From: Burkholderiales bacterium
Lineage (GTDB): Bacteria; Pseudomonadota; Gammaproteobacteria; Burkholderiales; Burkholderiaceae_C
Direction: 5' to 3'
NCBI GenBank assembly: GCA_016223165.1
Contig: JACRPO010000014.1
Span: 107,354 to 171,353, forward strand
DNA length: 64,000 nt
The position numbers were made by a program, and so were the translations under genes. Positions 18,502 through 28,420 of the stretch are shown one piece after another; position 1 is the first letter of the stretch; each line of letters starts with the position of its first letter. Below the pieces are notes generated by a model. That model was not told the DNA's origin and ran no database searches. It was given only the letters and a program-made list of their open reading frames with translations.

Positions 18502-20223
18502 TCAGCCCGCCTGCGTCGCCTGCCCGACGAGCACGTACCAGGCCACGAACGCGGCGCTGAGCAGCGCGCCGGGCAGGTGGTTCCGGGTGCGCCGCCAGGC
18601 GAAGGTCGAGACGATCGCCACGAAGGCCATCAGCGGCAGGAAGTTGATCGAGATGATGGTGCGCAGCGGGTCGAACCTGTGGAACTCGAGCATGCGATTC
18701 GTTGCCAGCATCAGGCCGTACTGCAGGCCGACGAAGGCGACGAAACCGCCCGCCAGCGCCGCGATGGCCACAAGGTATTGCCCACCGGCGCCGGCAGCCG
18801 CCGGCGTGAGCGCGGTGTGCAGGGAACGCAGCGCGATCGTGAAGAAGACGGCGAAGACCAGCAGGTAGACCGGGAAGGCCGTCAGCTGCCAGCGGCTCAT
18901 CGGCTTGAGCGCGATGAACCAGATCCGGAAGTCGAGGTTGAAGAGCAACTGCACCGTTGCCACCAGCGCGTAGGCCAGCGCGAACGTCGCAGCCGCAAGG
19001 CCCAGTGCGCGCAGCGGCTGGCTGGCGGGTCCACCGGCCGACAAGCCGGTCAGCCGCGATGCGATGAAGACGATCAGCGCATTGCACAAGGCCCAGAACG
19101 CGATCTCGTTGGAGAAGAGTTGCGGCAGCCAGGCCGAGGCGGGCAGCAGATCACCGCCCAGCCGGCACAGTGGCAGAAAGGTCAGCGCGGGCACGGCCGC
19201 GCCGAAGACGAGCGTGCCCCACCAGCGCGCGTTGCGCGGCGCCGTGCCGGCCGCGGCCTTGTCGACGCGCAGCGCCGCGAAGGCCGGCAGGCGCAGCAGC
19301 GCATCGAAGACACCGAGCACGAAGACGGCCAGGCCGATCAGCGCGATGAAGGTGCCGGTCTCCTTCCAGTACCAGGTCTGGTCGTCGGCCGGCCGCGGTG
19401 TGCCACCGCGCAGGGTGCGCTGGAACCAGTCGATGCTGTGCCCGATGGCCGTCGGCGAGATGTGATCCATCGGGTGCGTGATGGCTGGCGTGTAGAGCAC
19501 ACGCCCCGTGCCGGCCTCCAGCGAACCGTAGACGCGGCCGGGTTCGATGGGCGCATCGGTGCCGAACACGCCCTGCAGCTTCTTGCTGGCGGTGACATCG
19601 GCGGCCGTCGGAACCTGCCACATGATCCCGGGGAACTCGTCGTACTTGCTGAACACGACAGCCAGGTTGCGTGGAAACTCGCGCGTGCCCTCGGGGGCGA
19701 AGGGCTTGCCGGTGCTCGAGCCCTCGAGCACGAGCGCCTTGTACGCATCGGGCATCGCCGCGGCGGCGTTGACCACCGTCCAGCCGCCCATGCTGTGGCC
19801 TTCGAGACCCACGTTGTCCTTGTCGACGATGTCCAGGCTGCGCAGGTACTTCAGACCGTCGATGCCGCCGAAGGCATTCGCGAAGGCCGGCGGCGCGCTG
19901 TAGCCGTGGCCGGTCTGGTCGAGCGCGAGCACCACATAGCCGCGCCGCGCGAACTCGATCGCGAAGCCGCTCTGCGCCTCACGCGAATTGAAGTAGCCAT
20001 GCACGGCGAGGATGCCCGGCGCAGGGGTCTTCGCGGTGGCCCCGGGCGGCACGTACAGCTGGGCGCTCATCGGCGTGCCGTTGCTGCCGGTGAAGCGCAC
20101 GTCCTGGATGCGGATGCCGCCGGCCGTCTGGACGAAGTGGGCGAGCAGCACGCCGCAGAGGATGATCAGCGCGCCGATGAGCATGAGGCGCAGCCGTTGC
20201 GCGGGGCGGTCTTCCGTCGTCAT
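18502..20223 (-). CDS. Alpha/beta hydrolase fused to a polytopic membrane domain
   Basis: Protein of 573 residues. A single helix near residues 12-30 anchors an alpha/beta hydrolase domain with the oxyanion stretch AVHGYFNS and the nucleophile elbow GHSMGG (Ser144). After about residue 300 the chain becomes hydrophobic, with six or seven predicted membrane segments. The hydrolase half looks like the dienelactone hydrolase or prolyl oligopeptidase type. The substrate is unknown. It converges on the ThDP operon and is divergent from an AraC regulator, its likely controller. Confidence 0.8.
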   Translation of the reverse strand: MTTEDRPAQRLRLMLIGALIILCGVLLAHFVQTAGGIRIQDVRFTGSNGTPMSAQLYVPPGATAKTPAPGILAVHGYFNSREAQSGFAIEFARRGYVVLALDQTGHGYSAPPAFANAFGGIDGLKYLRSLDIVDKDNVGLEGHSMGGWTVVNAAAAMPDAYKALVLEGSSTGKPFAPEGTREFPRNLAVVFSKYDEFPGIMWQVPTAADVTASKKLQGVFGTDAPIEPGRVYGSLEAGTGRVLYTPAITHPMDHISPTAIGHSIDWFQRTLRGGTPRPADDQTWYWKETGTFIALIGLAVFVLGVFDALLRLPAFAALRVDKAAAGTAPRNARWWGTLVFGAAVPALTFLPLCRLGGDLLPASAWLPQLFSNEIAFWALCNALIVFIASRLTGLSAGGPASQPLRALGLAAATFALAYALVATVQLLFNLDFRIWFIALKPMSRWQLTAFPVYLLVFAVFFTIALRSLHTALTPAAAGAGGQYLVAIAALAGGFVAFVGLQYGLMLATNRMLEFHRFDPLRTIISINFLPLMAFVAIVSTFAWRRTRNHLPGALLSAAFVAWYVLVGQATQAG

Positions 20224-20508
20224 GGACGCTGTCTCCTCGGAGGTCTTTGTCGTCGTCGAGGGCTGCGGATGCAGGCCCGACGCGCGGCGAATCTAGGACG
20301 CGCGCCGCAGCCGGTCTTGGCGAAACCGGACTTCCTTTGCGCGTTCGGGACGAGGGGCGGGCGACGCGTGTGCCACTCGCCCGCCCCTCGCCCGCCAGTC
20401 GGCCGCCACACGCGCCCGGGGCGCGCCTGCGACGCGTGCGACGACGGACTTTCACCGATGCGACGGCCCGCCCGCCGCGCCTACCATCGCGCAAGCTTGG
20501 GCAGCGCC

Positions 20509-21357
20509 ATGTTCATCGCACCTCTCCCCGGCCCCCACGGCCTGTACAACGTGTCGGTCATGCCGCGCTTCCTGGCCGACAGCGCCCGGGTGGGCTGGGG
20601 CGGCTCGTACTTCACCGACATCCTCGGGGCGCGCGAGGGCATCGTCGACCACGGGCACGAGCGATATTGCCTGCAGCGCGGCTTGCATCGTGAAGGGCGC
20701 CGGGCACTCGGTCGGCGCACCTGGCAGGAGGTGCCGATCGGCTTCTCCTTGTGGCGCTCGGGGGACGAGCAGCGTTTCCACTGGCGCACCGGCGGGCGCT
20801 CGCAGTTTCTCTTCATCTCGCCCGAGCATGTCGCGAAGGTGCTGGGCCATGAGCGCCCGCTGGCCGGAGTCGGACAGGATGCGCCCCTGCGGTCGCCGGT
20901 GCTCGAGCACATCCTCGACGCGCTGCAAGCCGACCTCGCGCAGGGCAGCCCGGCCGGGCCCCTGGTGGGCGAGTCGCTCATTGCCGCGCTGATCGCGCAT
21001 CTTTCGGCGCCCGCGGTGCCCGCGCTCAACGCGATGTCGGCACAGGCACGCGACCGCGCCATCGACTTCATCGAGGCCCGGTTCGACGGGCCTGTGTCGC
21101 TGCAGGAACTCGCCGATGCCGCCGGCCTGGGCATCCGCCAGTTCACGCGGGCGTTCCGCAACGCCACCGGGCGTTCGCCCCACCAGCACCTGCTGCACCG
21201 GCGCATCGAGCAGGCGAAGGTGCTCATACGCCAGGGCTTGCCGCTGGCCGAAGTGGCTGTCCAGTGCGGGTTCTGCGACCAGAGCCAGCTGACCCGCACC
21301 TTCGTGCGCCACATGGGCACGACCCCTGGCCGCTTCCGCACGGGCTTCCCGCGCTGA
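20509..21357 (+). CDS. AraC-family transcriptional regulator
   Basis: Regulator of 282 residues. The N-terminal 170 are an effector-binding part without a recognisable motif. The last 100 carry the paired AraC helix-turn-helix (LQELADAAGLGIRQFTRAFR, then FCDQSQLTRTFVRHMGTTPG). ATG 20509 was chosen because longer frames run into unrelated low-complexity residues. It is divergent from the membrane-hydrolase gene across 285 bases, which must contain both promoters. Confidence 0.88.
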   Translation: MFIAPLPGPHGLYNVSVMPRFLADSARVGWGGSYFTDILGAREGIVDHGHERYCLQRGLHREGRRALGRRTWQEVPIGFSLWRSGDEQRFHWRTGGRSQFLFISPEHVAKVLGHERPLAGVGQDAPLRSPVLEHILDALQADLAQGSPAGPLVGESLIAALIAHLSAPAVPALNAMSAQARDRAIDFIEARFDGPVSLQELADAAGLGIRQFTRAFRNATGRSPHQHLLHRRIEQAKVLIRQGLPLAEVAVQCGFCDQSQLTRTFVRHMGTTPGRFRTGFPR

Positions 21358-21459
21358 GCCGGCGAAGGCCCTCGATGGCTCTCGCACGAGTCACCGGTCG
21401 AGCGGCGTTCGGGACATCTACTCCTGGCTCGCCGTCGCTCGGGCCGTTCTCAGGCCCCC

Positions 21460-22602
21460 TCAGCCCGCCACGAACCGCAACCGCGTGATCTCGCTCGGCG
21501 CCCCGAAGCGCAGCGGCGGCCCCCAGTAGCCCGTGCCCCGGCTCGTGTAGACCCACAGCTGCTGCAAGCGGTGCAGGCCGGCCGTGTACGGCTGCTGCAG
21601 GCGCACGAACAGGGTCCATGGCCAGTACTGGCCGCCGTGCGTGTGGCCGGACAGTTGCACGTCGAAGCCCGCTTGGGCCGCGGCCTGCGCGCTGCGCGGC
21701 TGGTGCGCCAGCAGCACGCGCATGCCGGCGTCGGCGGGGGCGCCGTCAATCGCGCGCTGCGGGTCGCTGCGGTGCCGCGGGTTGAAGTGGTGTGCGCTGG
21801 TGTCGGCAACGCCGGCCAGCACCATGCTCGCGCCGCCATGGCGCAGCACCACGTGCTCGTTCATCAACACCTGCACGCCCAGCCGCCGGAGTTCGGCCAC
21901 CCACTCGTCGACACCGCTGTAGTACTCGTGGTTGCCGGTGACGAAGAAGGTGCCGTGGCGCGAGCGCAGTTGCGCCAGCGGCGCCACATGCGGCGCCAGG
22001 TCCTGCACGCGGCCGTCGACGAGGTCGCCGGTCACCGCCACGGCATCGGCCTGCAGGTGGTTCACCGCGTCGACGATGGCCTGCAGGTAGGGCTGCTTGA
22101 TCGTCGGGCCGACGTGGATGTCGCTGATCTGCGCGATGGTGAAGCCTTGCAGTGCGGCCGGCAGGCCGGCCACCGGCACCTCGACCTCGCGCACACGCGC
22201 CGTGCGGCGGGCGTTGAAGAGGCCGATGGCCATGAGCAGCGCCGCACTGCCCACCACCGCCACGGCCGACCACTCCGGCAACTGCACGAGATCGAGCGGC
22301 CAGGCGAACAGCAGCACCACGTCGCGCAGCAGCGTGAGCACGAGCAGCGTCGAGAACAGGCCGAGCGCCAGCATGCCGGACCAGGACAAACGGTCGGCCC
22401 AGGCCCTGCTGTGCGAGCGGCGGCCGAACCACGCCAGCGGAATCAACGTCGCCGAGGCCAGCTGCACCGCCGCGAAAGCCCAAGATGCAAGGCTGCCCGG
22501 CAGCCCTGGGGCGATGCGCCAGCCGATGTACAGGTGCAGCAGCGCCAACAGCCACAGGGCGAACATGGAGCCGCAGATGATGCCGCACCGGCGCGCTTTC
22601 AA
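21460..22602 (-). CDS. Membrane-anchored metallophosphoesterase (YaeI-like)
   Basis: Protein of 380 residues with four N-terminal membrane segments (residues about 10-130) and a calcineurin-like phosphoesterase domain. All metal-binding motifs are visible: SDIHVGP (Asp161, His163), TGDLVDG, TGNHEYY and SGHTHGGQY. Relatives act on phospholipid head-groups or nucleotides; which applies here cannot be told. It overlaps no other gene and starts about 140 bases from the divergent aminotransferase. Confidence 0.9.
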   Translation of the reverse strand: MKARRCGIICGSMFALWLLALLHLYIGWRIAPGLPGSLASWAFAAVQLASATLIPLAWFGRRSHSRAWADRLSWSGMLALGLFSTLLVLTLLRDVVLLFAWPLDLVQLPEWSAVAVVGSAALLMAIGLFNARRTARVREVEVPVAGLPAALQGFTIAQISDIHVGPTIKQPYLQAIVDAVNHLQADAVAVTGDLVDGRVQDLAPHVAPLAQLRSRHGTFFVTGNHEYYSGVDEWVAELRRLGVQVLMNEHVVLRHGGASMVLAGVADTSAHHFNPRHRSDPQRAIDGAPADAGMRVLLAHQPRSAQAAAQAGFDVQLSGHTHGGQYWPWTLFVRLQQPYTAGLHRLQQLWVYTSRGTGYWGPPLRFGAPSEITRLRFVAG

Positions 22603-22741
22603 GCGCCGTCATTCGTCGGCGGCCGACTGTCGTCGCAGAGACGCGGCCCCATGCGGCGACGGATGCGGCGGCGCATGCGGCGGCGCAGCGAGGCCGGGCT
22701 GATAACCTCCAGCCTCCCCTGCACCTGCCTGCGGAGACACC

Positions 22742-23869
22742 ATGCCCGGCCTGCTTCCCCACGTCGACCCCGACGGTCTGCTCGAGTACTCGGTCGTCTA
22801 CACCGACCGGGCGCTGAACCACATGTCCCAGCGCTTCCAGCGCGTCATGCAGGACCTCTCGGCGACGCTGAAGCAGGTCTATGGCGCCCGCGCGGCGATC
22901 GTCGTGCCGGGCAGCGGCAGCTTCGGCATGGAGGCGGTGGCGCGCCAGTTCGCGCAGGGCAAGAAGGTGCTCGTCATCCGCAACGGCTGGTTCAGCTACC
23001 GCTGGAGCCAGATCTTCGAGATGGGCTCGATCCCGGCGCGGGCGACGGTGCTCAAGGCGCGCATGACGACGGCGGAACCGAAGGCACCGTTCGCGCCGGC
23101 GCCGATCGACGAGGTGGTGGCCGCGATCCGCCGCGACAAGCCCGACCTCGTTTTCGCGCCGCACACCGAAACGTCCGCCGGCATGATCCTGCCGCACGAC
23201 TACCTGCGCGCCGTGGCCGCCGCCGTGCACGAGCACGGCGGCCTCTTCGTGCTCGACTGCGTGGCTTCGGGCTGCATCTGGGTGGACATGGCCGCCACCG
23301 GCGTCGACGTCGTCGTCAGCGCGCCGCAGAAGGGCTGGAGCAGCACGCCCTGCGCCGGCCTCGTGATGCTGGGTGAGCGTGCGCGCGAGCGCATCGAGGG
23401 CACCACCAGCAGCAGCTTCTCGATGGACCTGAAGAAGTGGCTCTCGATCATGGAGACGCACGAGAAGGGCCAGATCGCCTACCACGCGACGCTGCCCACC
23501 GATGGCCTCGCGCAACTGCGCGACACGATGCAGGAGACGGCGGCGTTCGGCTTCGAGGCCGCGCGTGCGGCCCAGCAGCAGCTCGGCGACCGCGTGCGCG
23601 CGCTGCTCGAGGCCAAGGGCATACCGAGCGTGGCCGCGCCCGGCTTCAAGGCGCCGGGCGTGGTCGTCAGCTACACCGACCGCGCCGACTGGGCCAACAC
23701 GCAGGCCTTCGCCGCCCAGGGCCTGCAGATCGCCGCCGGGGTGCCGCTGGCCTGCGACGAGCCGGCGGACTTTCGCACCTTCCGCATCGGCCTGTTCGGG
23801 CTCGACAAGCTGAAGAACGTGGAGCGCACGGTGGCCACGTTCGCGCGCGCGCTGAATGCGCTGGGCTGA
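22742..23869 (+). CDS. PLP-dependent class V aminotransferase (alanine-glyoxylate type)
   Basis: Protein of 375 residues with the fold-type I layout of alanine-glyoxylate and serine-glyoxylate aminotransferases. The likely cofactor lysine is K197 in SAPQKGWSSTP, and the aspartate that holds the pyridine ring is in LFVLDCVAS. The start has GGAG at 22733-22736. It is a single-gene unit; its partner amino acid and oxo acid cannot be assigned from sequence. Confidence 0.9.
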   Translation: MPGLLPHVDPDGLLEYSVVYTDRALNHMSQRFQRVMQDLSATLKQVYGARAAIVVPGSGSFGMEAVARQFAQGKKVLVIRNGWFSYRWSQIFEMGSIPARATVLKARMTTAEPKAPFAPAPIDEVVAAIRRDKPDLVFAPHTETSAGMILPHDYLRAVAAAVHEHGGLFVLDCVASGCIWVDMAATGVDVVVSAPQKGWSSTPCAGLVMLGERARERIEGTTSSSFSMDLKKWLSIMETHEKGQIAYHATLPTDGLAQLRDTMQETAAFGFEAARAAQQQLGDRVRALLEAKGIPSVAAPGFKAPGVVVSYTDRADWANTQAFAAQGLQIAAGVPLACDEPADFRTFRIGLFGLDKLKNVERTVATFARALNALG

Positions 23870-23888
23870 GCCGGCCCGGCAGGCTCAG
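23866..23888. terminator. Possible bidirectional hairpin terminator
   Basis: Seven-base inverted repeat CTGAGCC / GGCTCAG around a nine-base loop. It overlaps the aminotransferase stop codon and lies just before the end of the convergent RHH gene. The following T run is only two bases, so the function is uncertain. Confidence 0.4.
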
Positions 23889-23898
23889 TTCGACGCCA

Positions 23899-24297
23899 TC
23901 AGTTCAGCGCGCGCCCCGTCGCGCGCGGCTCGGGCGTCGCGGGGGTGGCGCGCGGCGCCCGCGGCACGCCGGCGAGCACGCGCTCGGCATCCAGCGAGCG
24001 GATGGGAATGCCCGCATCGCGCGGGATGAGCCCCTGCGCAATCAGGTTCTCGTAGCGCAGCGCGCACACGCGCAGGAACGACGAGAAGTTGCCGACCGCG
24101 CCGCGCTCGGCCACCAGCTCGTCGTAGAGCTTCTCGATCAGTTGCGCCACCGTCATGCCGTCGCGCGCAGCGATCTCCTCCAGCACCGCCCAGTGCAGGT
24201 TCTCGAGCCTGAGGCTGGTGACCACGCCGTGCAGGCGCACCGAGCGTGTGCGGCTCTCGTAGCTGGCAGGGTCGGCGCTGATGAAGATCTTGCACAT
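23899..24297 (-). CDS. Ribbon-helix-helix domain protein
   Basis: Protein of 132 residues. The central part (RTRSVRLHGVVTSLRLEN, then LEEIAARDGMTVAQLIEKLYDEL) matches the RHH_4-type ribbon-helix-helix family, thought to bind DNA as a dimer. The C-terminal 25 residues are a basic proline/alanine tail. No toxin partner is adjacent, so it is more likely a regulator than an antitoxin. It is followed upstream by the DJ-1/PfpI gene on the same strand after 57 bases. Confidence 0.8.
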   Translation of the reverse strand: MCKIFISADPASYESRTRSVRLHGVVTSLRLENLHWAVLEEIAARDGMTVAQLIEKLYDELVAERGAVGNFSSFLRVCALRYENLIAQGLIPRDAGIPIRSLDAERVLAGVPRAPRATPATPEPRATGRALN

Positions 24298-24354
24298 GGC
24301 GAGGCTCCGGATGGCGTGGCGCTGCGGCGCAATCTACAGGTTCCAGCGCCTCGA

Positions 24355-24930
24355 CTACAAGCTGATGCGCGTGCCGAGCACGGCCAGGAACTGGCCGATC
24401 CACGCCGGGTGCGCGGGCCATGCCGGCGCCGTGACCAGGTTGCCGTCGGTCACTGCGCCGTCGATGGCGATGCCCATGTACTCGGCGCCGGCCAGTTCCA
24501 CCTCCACCTGGCAGGCGGGGTAGGCGCTGACCTTGCGGCCCTTGATCAGTCCGGTGGCGGCGAGCAGCTGCGCGCCGTGGCAGATGGCCGCGACCGGCTT
24601 GGCACTGGCAAGGAAGTGCCGCGCCATCTCGACGACGCGCGAGTTCATGCGCAGGTACTCGGGCGCGCGGCCGCCGGGCACCACGAGCGCGTCGTACTTG
24701 GCGGGGTCGATGTCGGCGAACGTCGCGTTCAGCGTGAAGCGGTGCCCCGGCTTCTCGCTGTAGGTCTGCTGGCCCTCGAAGTCGTGGATCGCCGTCATCA
24801 CGTAGTCGCCGGCCTTCTTGTCGGGCGCCACGGCGTGCACGGTGTGGCCCACGGCCTGCAGCGCCTGGAAGGGCACCATCACTTCGTAGTCTTCGCCGAA
24901 GTCGCCGCACAGCATCAGGATCTTGCTCAT
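24355..24930 (-). CDS. DJ-1/PfpI family protein
   Basis: Protein of 191 residues of the class I glutamine amidotransferase-like DJ-1/PfpI superfamily. It has the nucleophile elbow AICHGAQLL with Cys117, and an upstream acidic residue at GDFGEDYE that would tune the cysteine. Members act as glyoxalases, deglycases, chaperones or proteases; the exact role is open. A GGAG-type site lies upstream of ATG 24930. Confidence 0.9.
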   Translation of the reverse strand: MSKILMLCGDFGEDYEVMVPFQALQAVGHTVHAVAPDKKAGDYVMTAIHDFEGQQTYSEKPGHRFTLNATFADIDPAKYDALVVPGGRAPEYLRMNSRVVEMARHFLASAKPVAAICHGAQLLAATGLIKGRKVSAYPACQVEVELAGAEYMGIAIDGAVTDGNLVTAPAWPAHPAWIGQFLAVLGTRISL

Positions 24931-25129
24931 CTCGGAGTCTCCAGGTCACAGTGGAGCGATTCATTCTTCGCCGCCGGTTGCGGCGAGGGTAGTAGCCGGG
25001 TATCGGGCAGGCCGTGGTTTTCCCGGATGCCCGGGCCTCTGCGCCCGTCGGCGCACCCCACCAGCCAGGCGCCCTACGATCGGGCGGTCGCCCCTGCCCT
25101 TCAAGTCTCCCCCGCCCGATCCGCCACCC

Positions 25130-25471
25130 GTGGATGAGAACCAGATCATCGTGCCCCAGTCCTTCGTGGCGTTGTTCGTGCCACCGGGCCGCATCAAGCC
25201 GACGCAGCCGCGCGAGGTGATCGCCGCGCGCTACGAACTGTGCGAAGACCTCGCGCAGGCGCTGATCGAGCGCGCGCAGGCGGTGCACTTCGACACCGGC
25301 GCCGACGAGGCCGAGGTGCTGCGCCGCGTCGAACTCGGCCTCGGGCCGGTTACGCCCGACAGCGAGTTCGGCGAGGCCGAGGCACGTTGGGTCGTGCGCC
25401 GGCTCGCCGAACTGCTGGGTTGGCCCGACCCCGGAGCCGCCGCCGCGGCGGTGGATTCAGGCGAGACCTAG
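25130..25471 (+). CDS. Small conserved protein, ATPase-with-chaperone-activity type
   Basis: About 113 residues starting at GTG 25130 (VDENQIIVPQSFVALFVPPGR). I recall similar short Burkholderiales proteins annotated as ATPase with chaperone activity, but no Walker motif is present, so that name should not be trusted. The core is helical and acidic. The start is uncertain, since no ATG lies nearby and the upstream frame is proline-rich. It ends 12 bases before the convergent nrdJ. Confidence 0.65.
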   Translation: MDENQIIVPQSFVALFVPPGRIKPTQPREVIAARYELCEDLAQALIERAQAVHFDTGADEAEVLRRVELGLGPVTPDSEFGEAEARWVVRRLAELLGWPDPGAAAAAVDSGET

Positions 25472-25483
25472 CCGAGACCTAGA

Positions 25484-28420
25484 CTACCCGCACTGCCCCA
25501 CGTACCCGCAGGCGGTGCAGAAGTCGCACCCGTCCTTGTGGATCAGCGTCGCGTTGCCGCATTCCGGGCACGGCCGCCCGGCCTGCACGGGTGTGGCGAC
25601 ACGCGCCGCGCTGCCGCCCTGCGGTGCCTCGAGCACGCCCATCTCGCGCAGCGGGAAACCGCGCTCGTCGAGCACGCCCAGCATCGCGTAGCGGTGGATG
25701 ACGAGGCGCGCGAGGTAGGCCACCGTGCTCGGCCATTGCCGCTGGCGGCGCTGCCCCGGCGGCAGCCCGGGCTCGAAGGCCATGAAGTCACCGAGCGGCT
25801 CGGCGTAGTTGAGCAGCTTGCGCAGCTTCATGCCGATCCAGCTCGGGTCGACGACGCGCATGTCCAGTGACAGCAGGCGCACGAGGCCGTCGAGCGCGCG
25901 CGGGTAGCGGCCGGAGAGCGCCATCGCGCACGGGCGCGTCACGAGCACGCCGTCCGGCCCCGGCACCGTCACCTCCTTCAGCATCAGCGTGAAGCTCTCG
26001 CGCGCCACCGGGTTCTCGATATCGACGGCCCAGGCGAGCGTGCCGTCCTCGCCGGTGTGCGGGTCGTCGCGGCTGAACAGCGCATCGAGCACCGGCGTCG
26101 GCACGCCGCCCGTCTCGGGCGCGGGCAGCGTACCCAGCTGCTCGCAGCGCCAGCGCACGAGCGCCGCCACCGCCGCCACCGTGCCCGGGAAGAGCCGGCG
26201 CTCGCCGCGCGGCGGAAACGGCATCTCGAACGGATGTTCCTCGGCCACCGTGGCCAGCGCGTCGAGCTTAAGCTGCAGCCAGGCGAGGTCGTTGCTGCGC
26301 AGGTCCATCGACAGCGTCTTGGCCAGCGCGCCGAGGCCGCGCGGCTGCTCGGCACCGTTGACCCAGATCTCGAACGGGCGCGCCCGCGCCCCCGGCGTGC
26401 CGGGCACGGCGCCTTCTTCCGCCGGCAGTTCGCCGACGAAGAGCGCGAAGTCGCCCTGCGGATGCTCGACCATGCTGCACCAGGCCATGTTGCCGGCGAC
26501 GAGCTCGGGCCGCCCCGGCCAGCGCAGCGACGACAGCACCGGCTGCTGCGGCAGCGCCACCGCGAGGCGGCGGTTCATGTCGGTCAGCGTCAGCGGCTCG
26601 GGCTGCGTCGTCGACAGCACCGAGCCGAGCACGGCGTTGGGCCGGTAGGTGGCGAGCCCCTTGAGGCCGAGCTTCCAGGCCTGGCGATAGAGGCCGCGGA
26701 ATTGCTCGAACGGGTAGTCGGCCGGCACGTTCACGGTCTTGCTGATGGCCGTGTCGACGAAGGGCGCCACCGCCCCGACCATCGCCGCATGCTGCTCGGC
26801 GCTGAGCTCGAGGGCGTTGACGAAGGCCTCGGGCAGCGGCAGGCCGTCTCCGTGCAGGTGGCGGTAGAGCCGCCACGCGTGGTCTTCGACGCTGATCTCC
26901 TTGAACGTGCCGTCGGCCTGGCGCTTCTTGCGCGTGTAGCTCCAGCTGAACGCCGGCTCGATGCCGTTGCTGGCGTTGTCGCAGAAGGCGAGGCTGATGG
27001 TGCCCGTGGGCGCGATGGACAGCAGGTGCGAATTGCGCAAGCCGTGCGCACGGATGCTCTCCTTCAACGCGGCCGGCAGGCGCGAGGCGAAGCGGCCGCT
27101 GCTGAGATAGAGGTCGGCGTTGAAGAGCGGGAAAGCGCCACGCTCGCGCGCCAGCGCCACGCTGGCGCCGTAGGCGGCGTCGCGCATCACCTCCGAGATG
27201 CGGGCGGCTTGCGCCCGCGCCGCCTCGCTGCCGTAGTGCAGGTTGAGCATCACCAGCGCGTCGCCCAGGCCCGTGAAGCCCAGGCCGACGCGGCGCTTCG
27301 AGTCGGCCTCGGCCTTCTGCTGCGGCAGCGGCCACAGGCTCAACTCGAGCACGTTGTCGAGCATGCGCACGGTGGTCGGCACGAGCGCCGCGAAGGCCGC
27401 CTCGTCGAAGCTCGCGTCGGCCTCGAAGGGCCGGCGCACGAAGCGCGTCAGGTCGATGCTGCCCAGGCAGCAGCAGCCGTAGGCAGGCAACGGCTGCTCG
27501 CCGCAGGGGTTAGTGCAGCTGATGCTCTCGCAGTAGCCGAGGTTGTTGTCGCGGTTGATGGCGTCGAGGAACAGCACGCCCGGCTCTGCGTGGTCGTAGG
27601 TGCTGCGCATGATCTGGTCCCACAGCGCGCGCGCGGAGACGCGGCGGTAGACCCATTGCGAGTCTTCGCGCTGGTAGGCGCCGGCCTCCTTGTAGCCGCG
27701 GCCGGGCTCGGCGCGGTGCACGAGCTCCACGTCGGCGTCGTTGTCGACGGCCTGCATGAAGGCGTCGGTGACGCCGACGCTGAGGTTGAAGTTGCGCAGG
27801 TCGCCAGCGTCCTTGGCGTGGATGAAGGACTCGATGTCCGGGTGGTCGCAGCGCAGCACGCCCATCTGCGCGCCGCGGCGCGCGCCGGCCGATTCCACCG
27901 TCTCGCAGCTGCGGTCGAACACGCGCAGGTAGCTCACCGGGCCAGAGGCGTTGCTCTGCGTGCTCGCCACCCAGGCGCCGGAGGGGCGGATGCGGCTGAA
28001 GTCGTAGCCGACGCCGCCGCCGCGGCGCATCGTCTCGGCCGCTTCGGCCAGCGCCGTGTAGATGCCGGGGAAGCCCTCTTCCGGCGTCGAGATGCTGTCG
28101 CCCACCGGCTGCACGAAGCAGTTGATGAGCGTGGCCGCCAGCCCCGTGCCGGCCGCCGACTGCACGCGCCCGGCGGGCACGAAGCCGGCCCGCTGCGCCT
28201 CCTCGAAGCGCGCCGCCCAGTGGGCACGCTGCTCGGGCGTCTCGACCTCGGCGAGCGCGCGCGCCACGCGGCGCATCACGTCTTCGGCGCTGGCCTCGTC
28301 GCCCTTGGCGTATTTCTCCAGCAGCACTTCGGCGCTGATGGGTTGCGGCGGCAGCGCGGTGTCGGGCGCGTCGGGCGCGTCGGCGGCCTTGGCGGTTCGT
28401 GCCGGGTCGAGGATGGGCAT
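25484..28420 (-). CDS. nrdJ: Adenosylcobalamin-dependent ribonucleoside-diphosphate reductase (class II)
   Basis: Class II ribonucleotide reductase of 978 residues that makes deoxyribonucleotides with vitamin B12 and no oxygen. The active-site segment SCTNPCGEQPLPAYGCC and the radical-barrel pattern GLGFTGLGDALVMLN are present. A C-terminal zinc-ribbon-like module has four cysteines (CPECGNATLI, then CDFCTACGYVG). ATG 28420 was chosen because the longer frame adds an unrelated arginine-rich lead. It is a monocistronic unit; no B12 riboswitch was recognised in the 180 bases upstream. Confidence 0.95.
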   Translation of the reverse strand: MPILDPARTAKAADAPDAPDTALPPQPISAEVLLEKYAKGDEASAEDVMRRVARALAEVETPEQRAHWAARFEEAQRAGFVPAGRVQSAAGTGLAATLINCFVQPVGDSISTPEEGFPGIYTALAEAAETMRRGGGVGYDFSRIRPSGAWVASTQSNASGPVSYLRVFDRSCETVESAGARRGAQMGVLRCDHPDIESFIHAKDAGDLRNFNLSVGVTDAFMQAVDNDADVELVHRAEPGRGYKEAGAYQREDSQWVYRRVSARALWDQIMRSTYDHAEPGVLFLDAINRDNNLGYCESISCTNPCGEQPLPAYGCCCLGSIDLTRFVRRPFEADASFDEAAFAALVPTTVRMLDNVLELSLWPLPQQKAEADSKRRVGLGFTGLGDALVMLNLHYGSEAARAQAARISEVMRDAAYGASVALARERGAFPLFNADLYLSSGRFASRLPAALKESIRAHGLRNSHLLSIAPTGTISLAFCDNASNGIEPAFSWSYTRKKRQADGTFKEISVEDHAWRLYRHLHGDGLPLPEAFVNALELSAEQHAAMVGAVAPFVDTAISKTVNVPADYPFEQFRGLYRQAWKLGLKGLATYRPNAVLGSVLSTTQPEPLTLTDMNRRLAVALPQQPVLSSLRWPGRPELVAGNMAWCSMVEHPQGDFALFVGELPAEEGAVPGTPGARARPFEIWVNGAEQPRGLGALAKTLSMDLRSNDLAWLQLKLDALATVAEEHPFEMPFPPRGERRLFPGTVAAVAALVRWRCEQLGTLPAPETGGVPTPVLDALFSRDDPHTGEDGTLAWAVDIENPVARESFTLMLKEVTVPGPDGVLVTRPCAMALSGRYPRALDGLVRLLSLDMRVVDPSWIGMKLRKLLNYAEPLGDFMAFEPGLPPGQRRQRQWPSTVAYLARLVIHRYAMLGVLDERGFPLREMGVLEAPQGGSAARVATPVQAGRPCPECGNATLIHKDGCDFCTACGYVGQCG

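Noticed and set aside
17185..20508. Plus-strand frame running into the AraC gene
   Set aside because: The part before 20509 is a shadow of the ThDP enzyme and the membrane-hydrolase gene; only the AraC part has natural composition.
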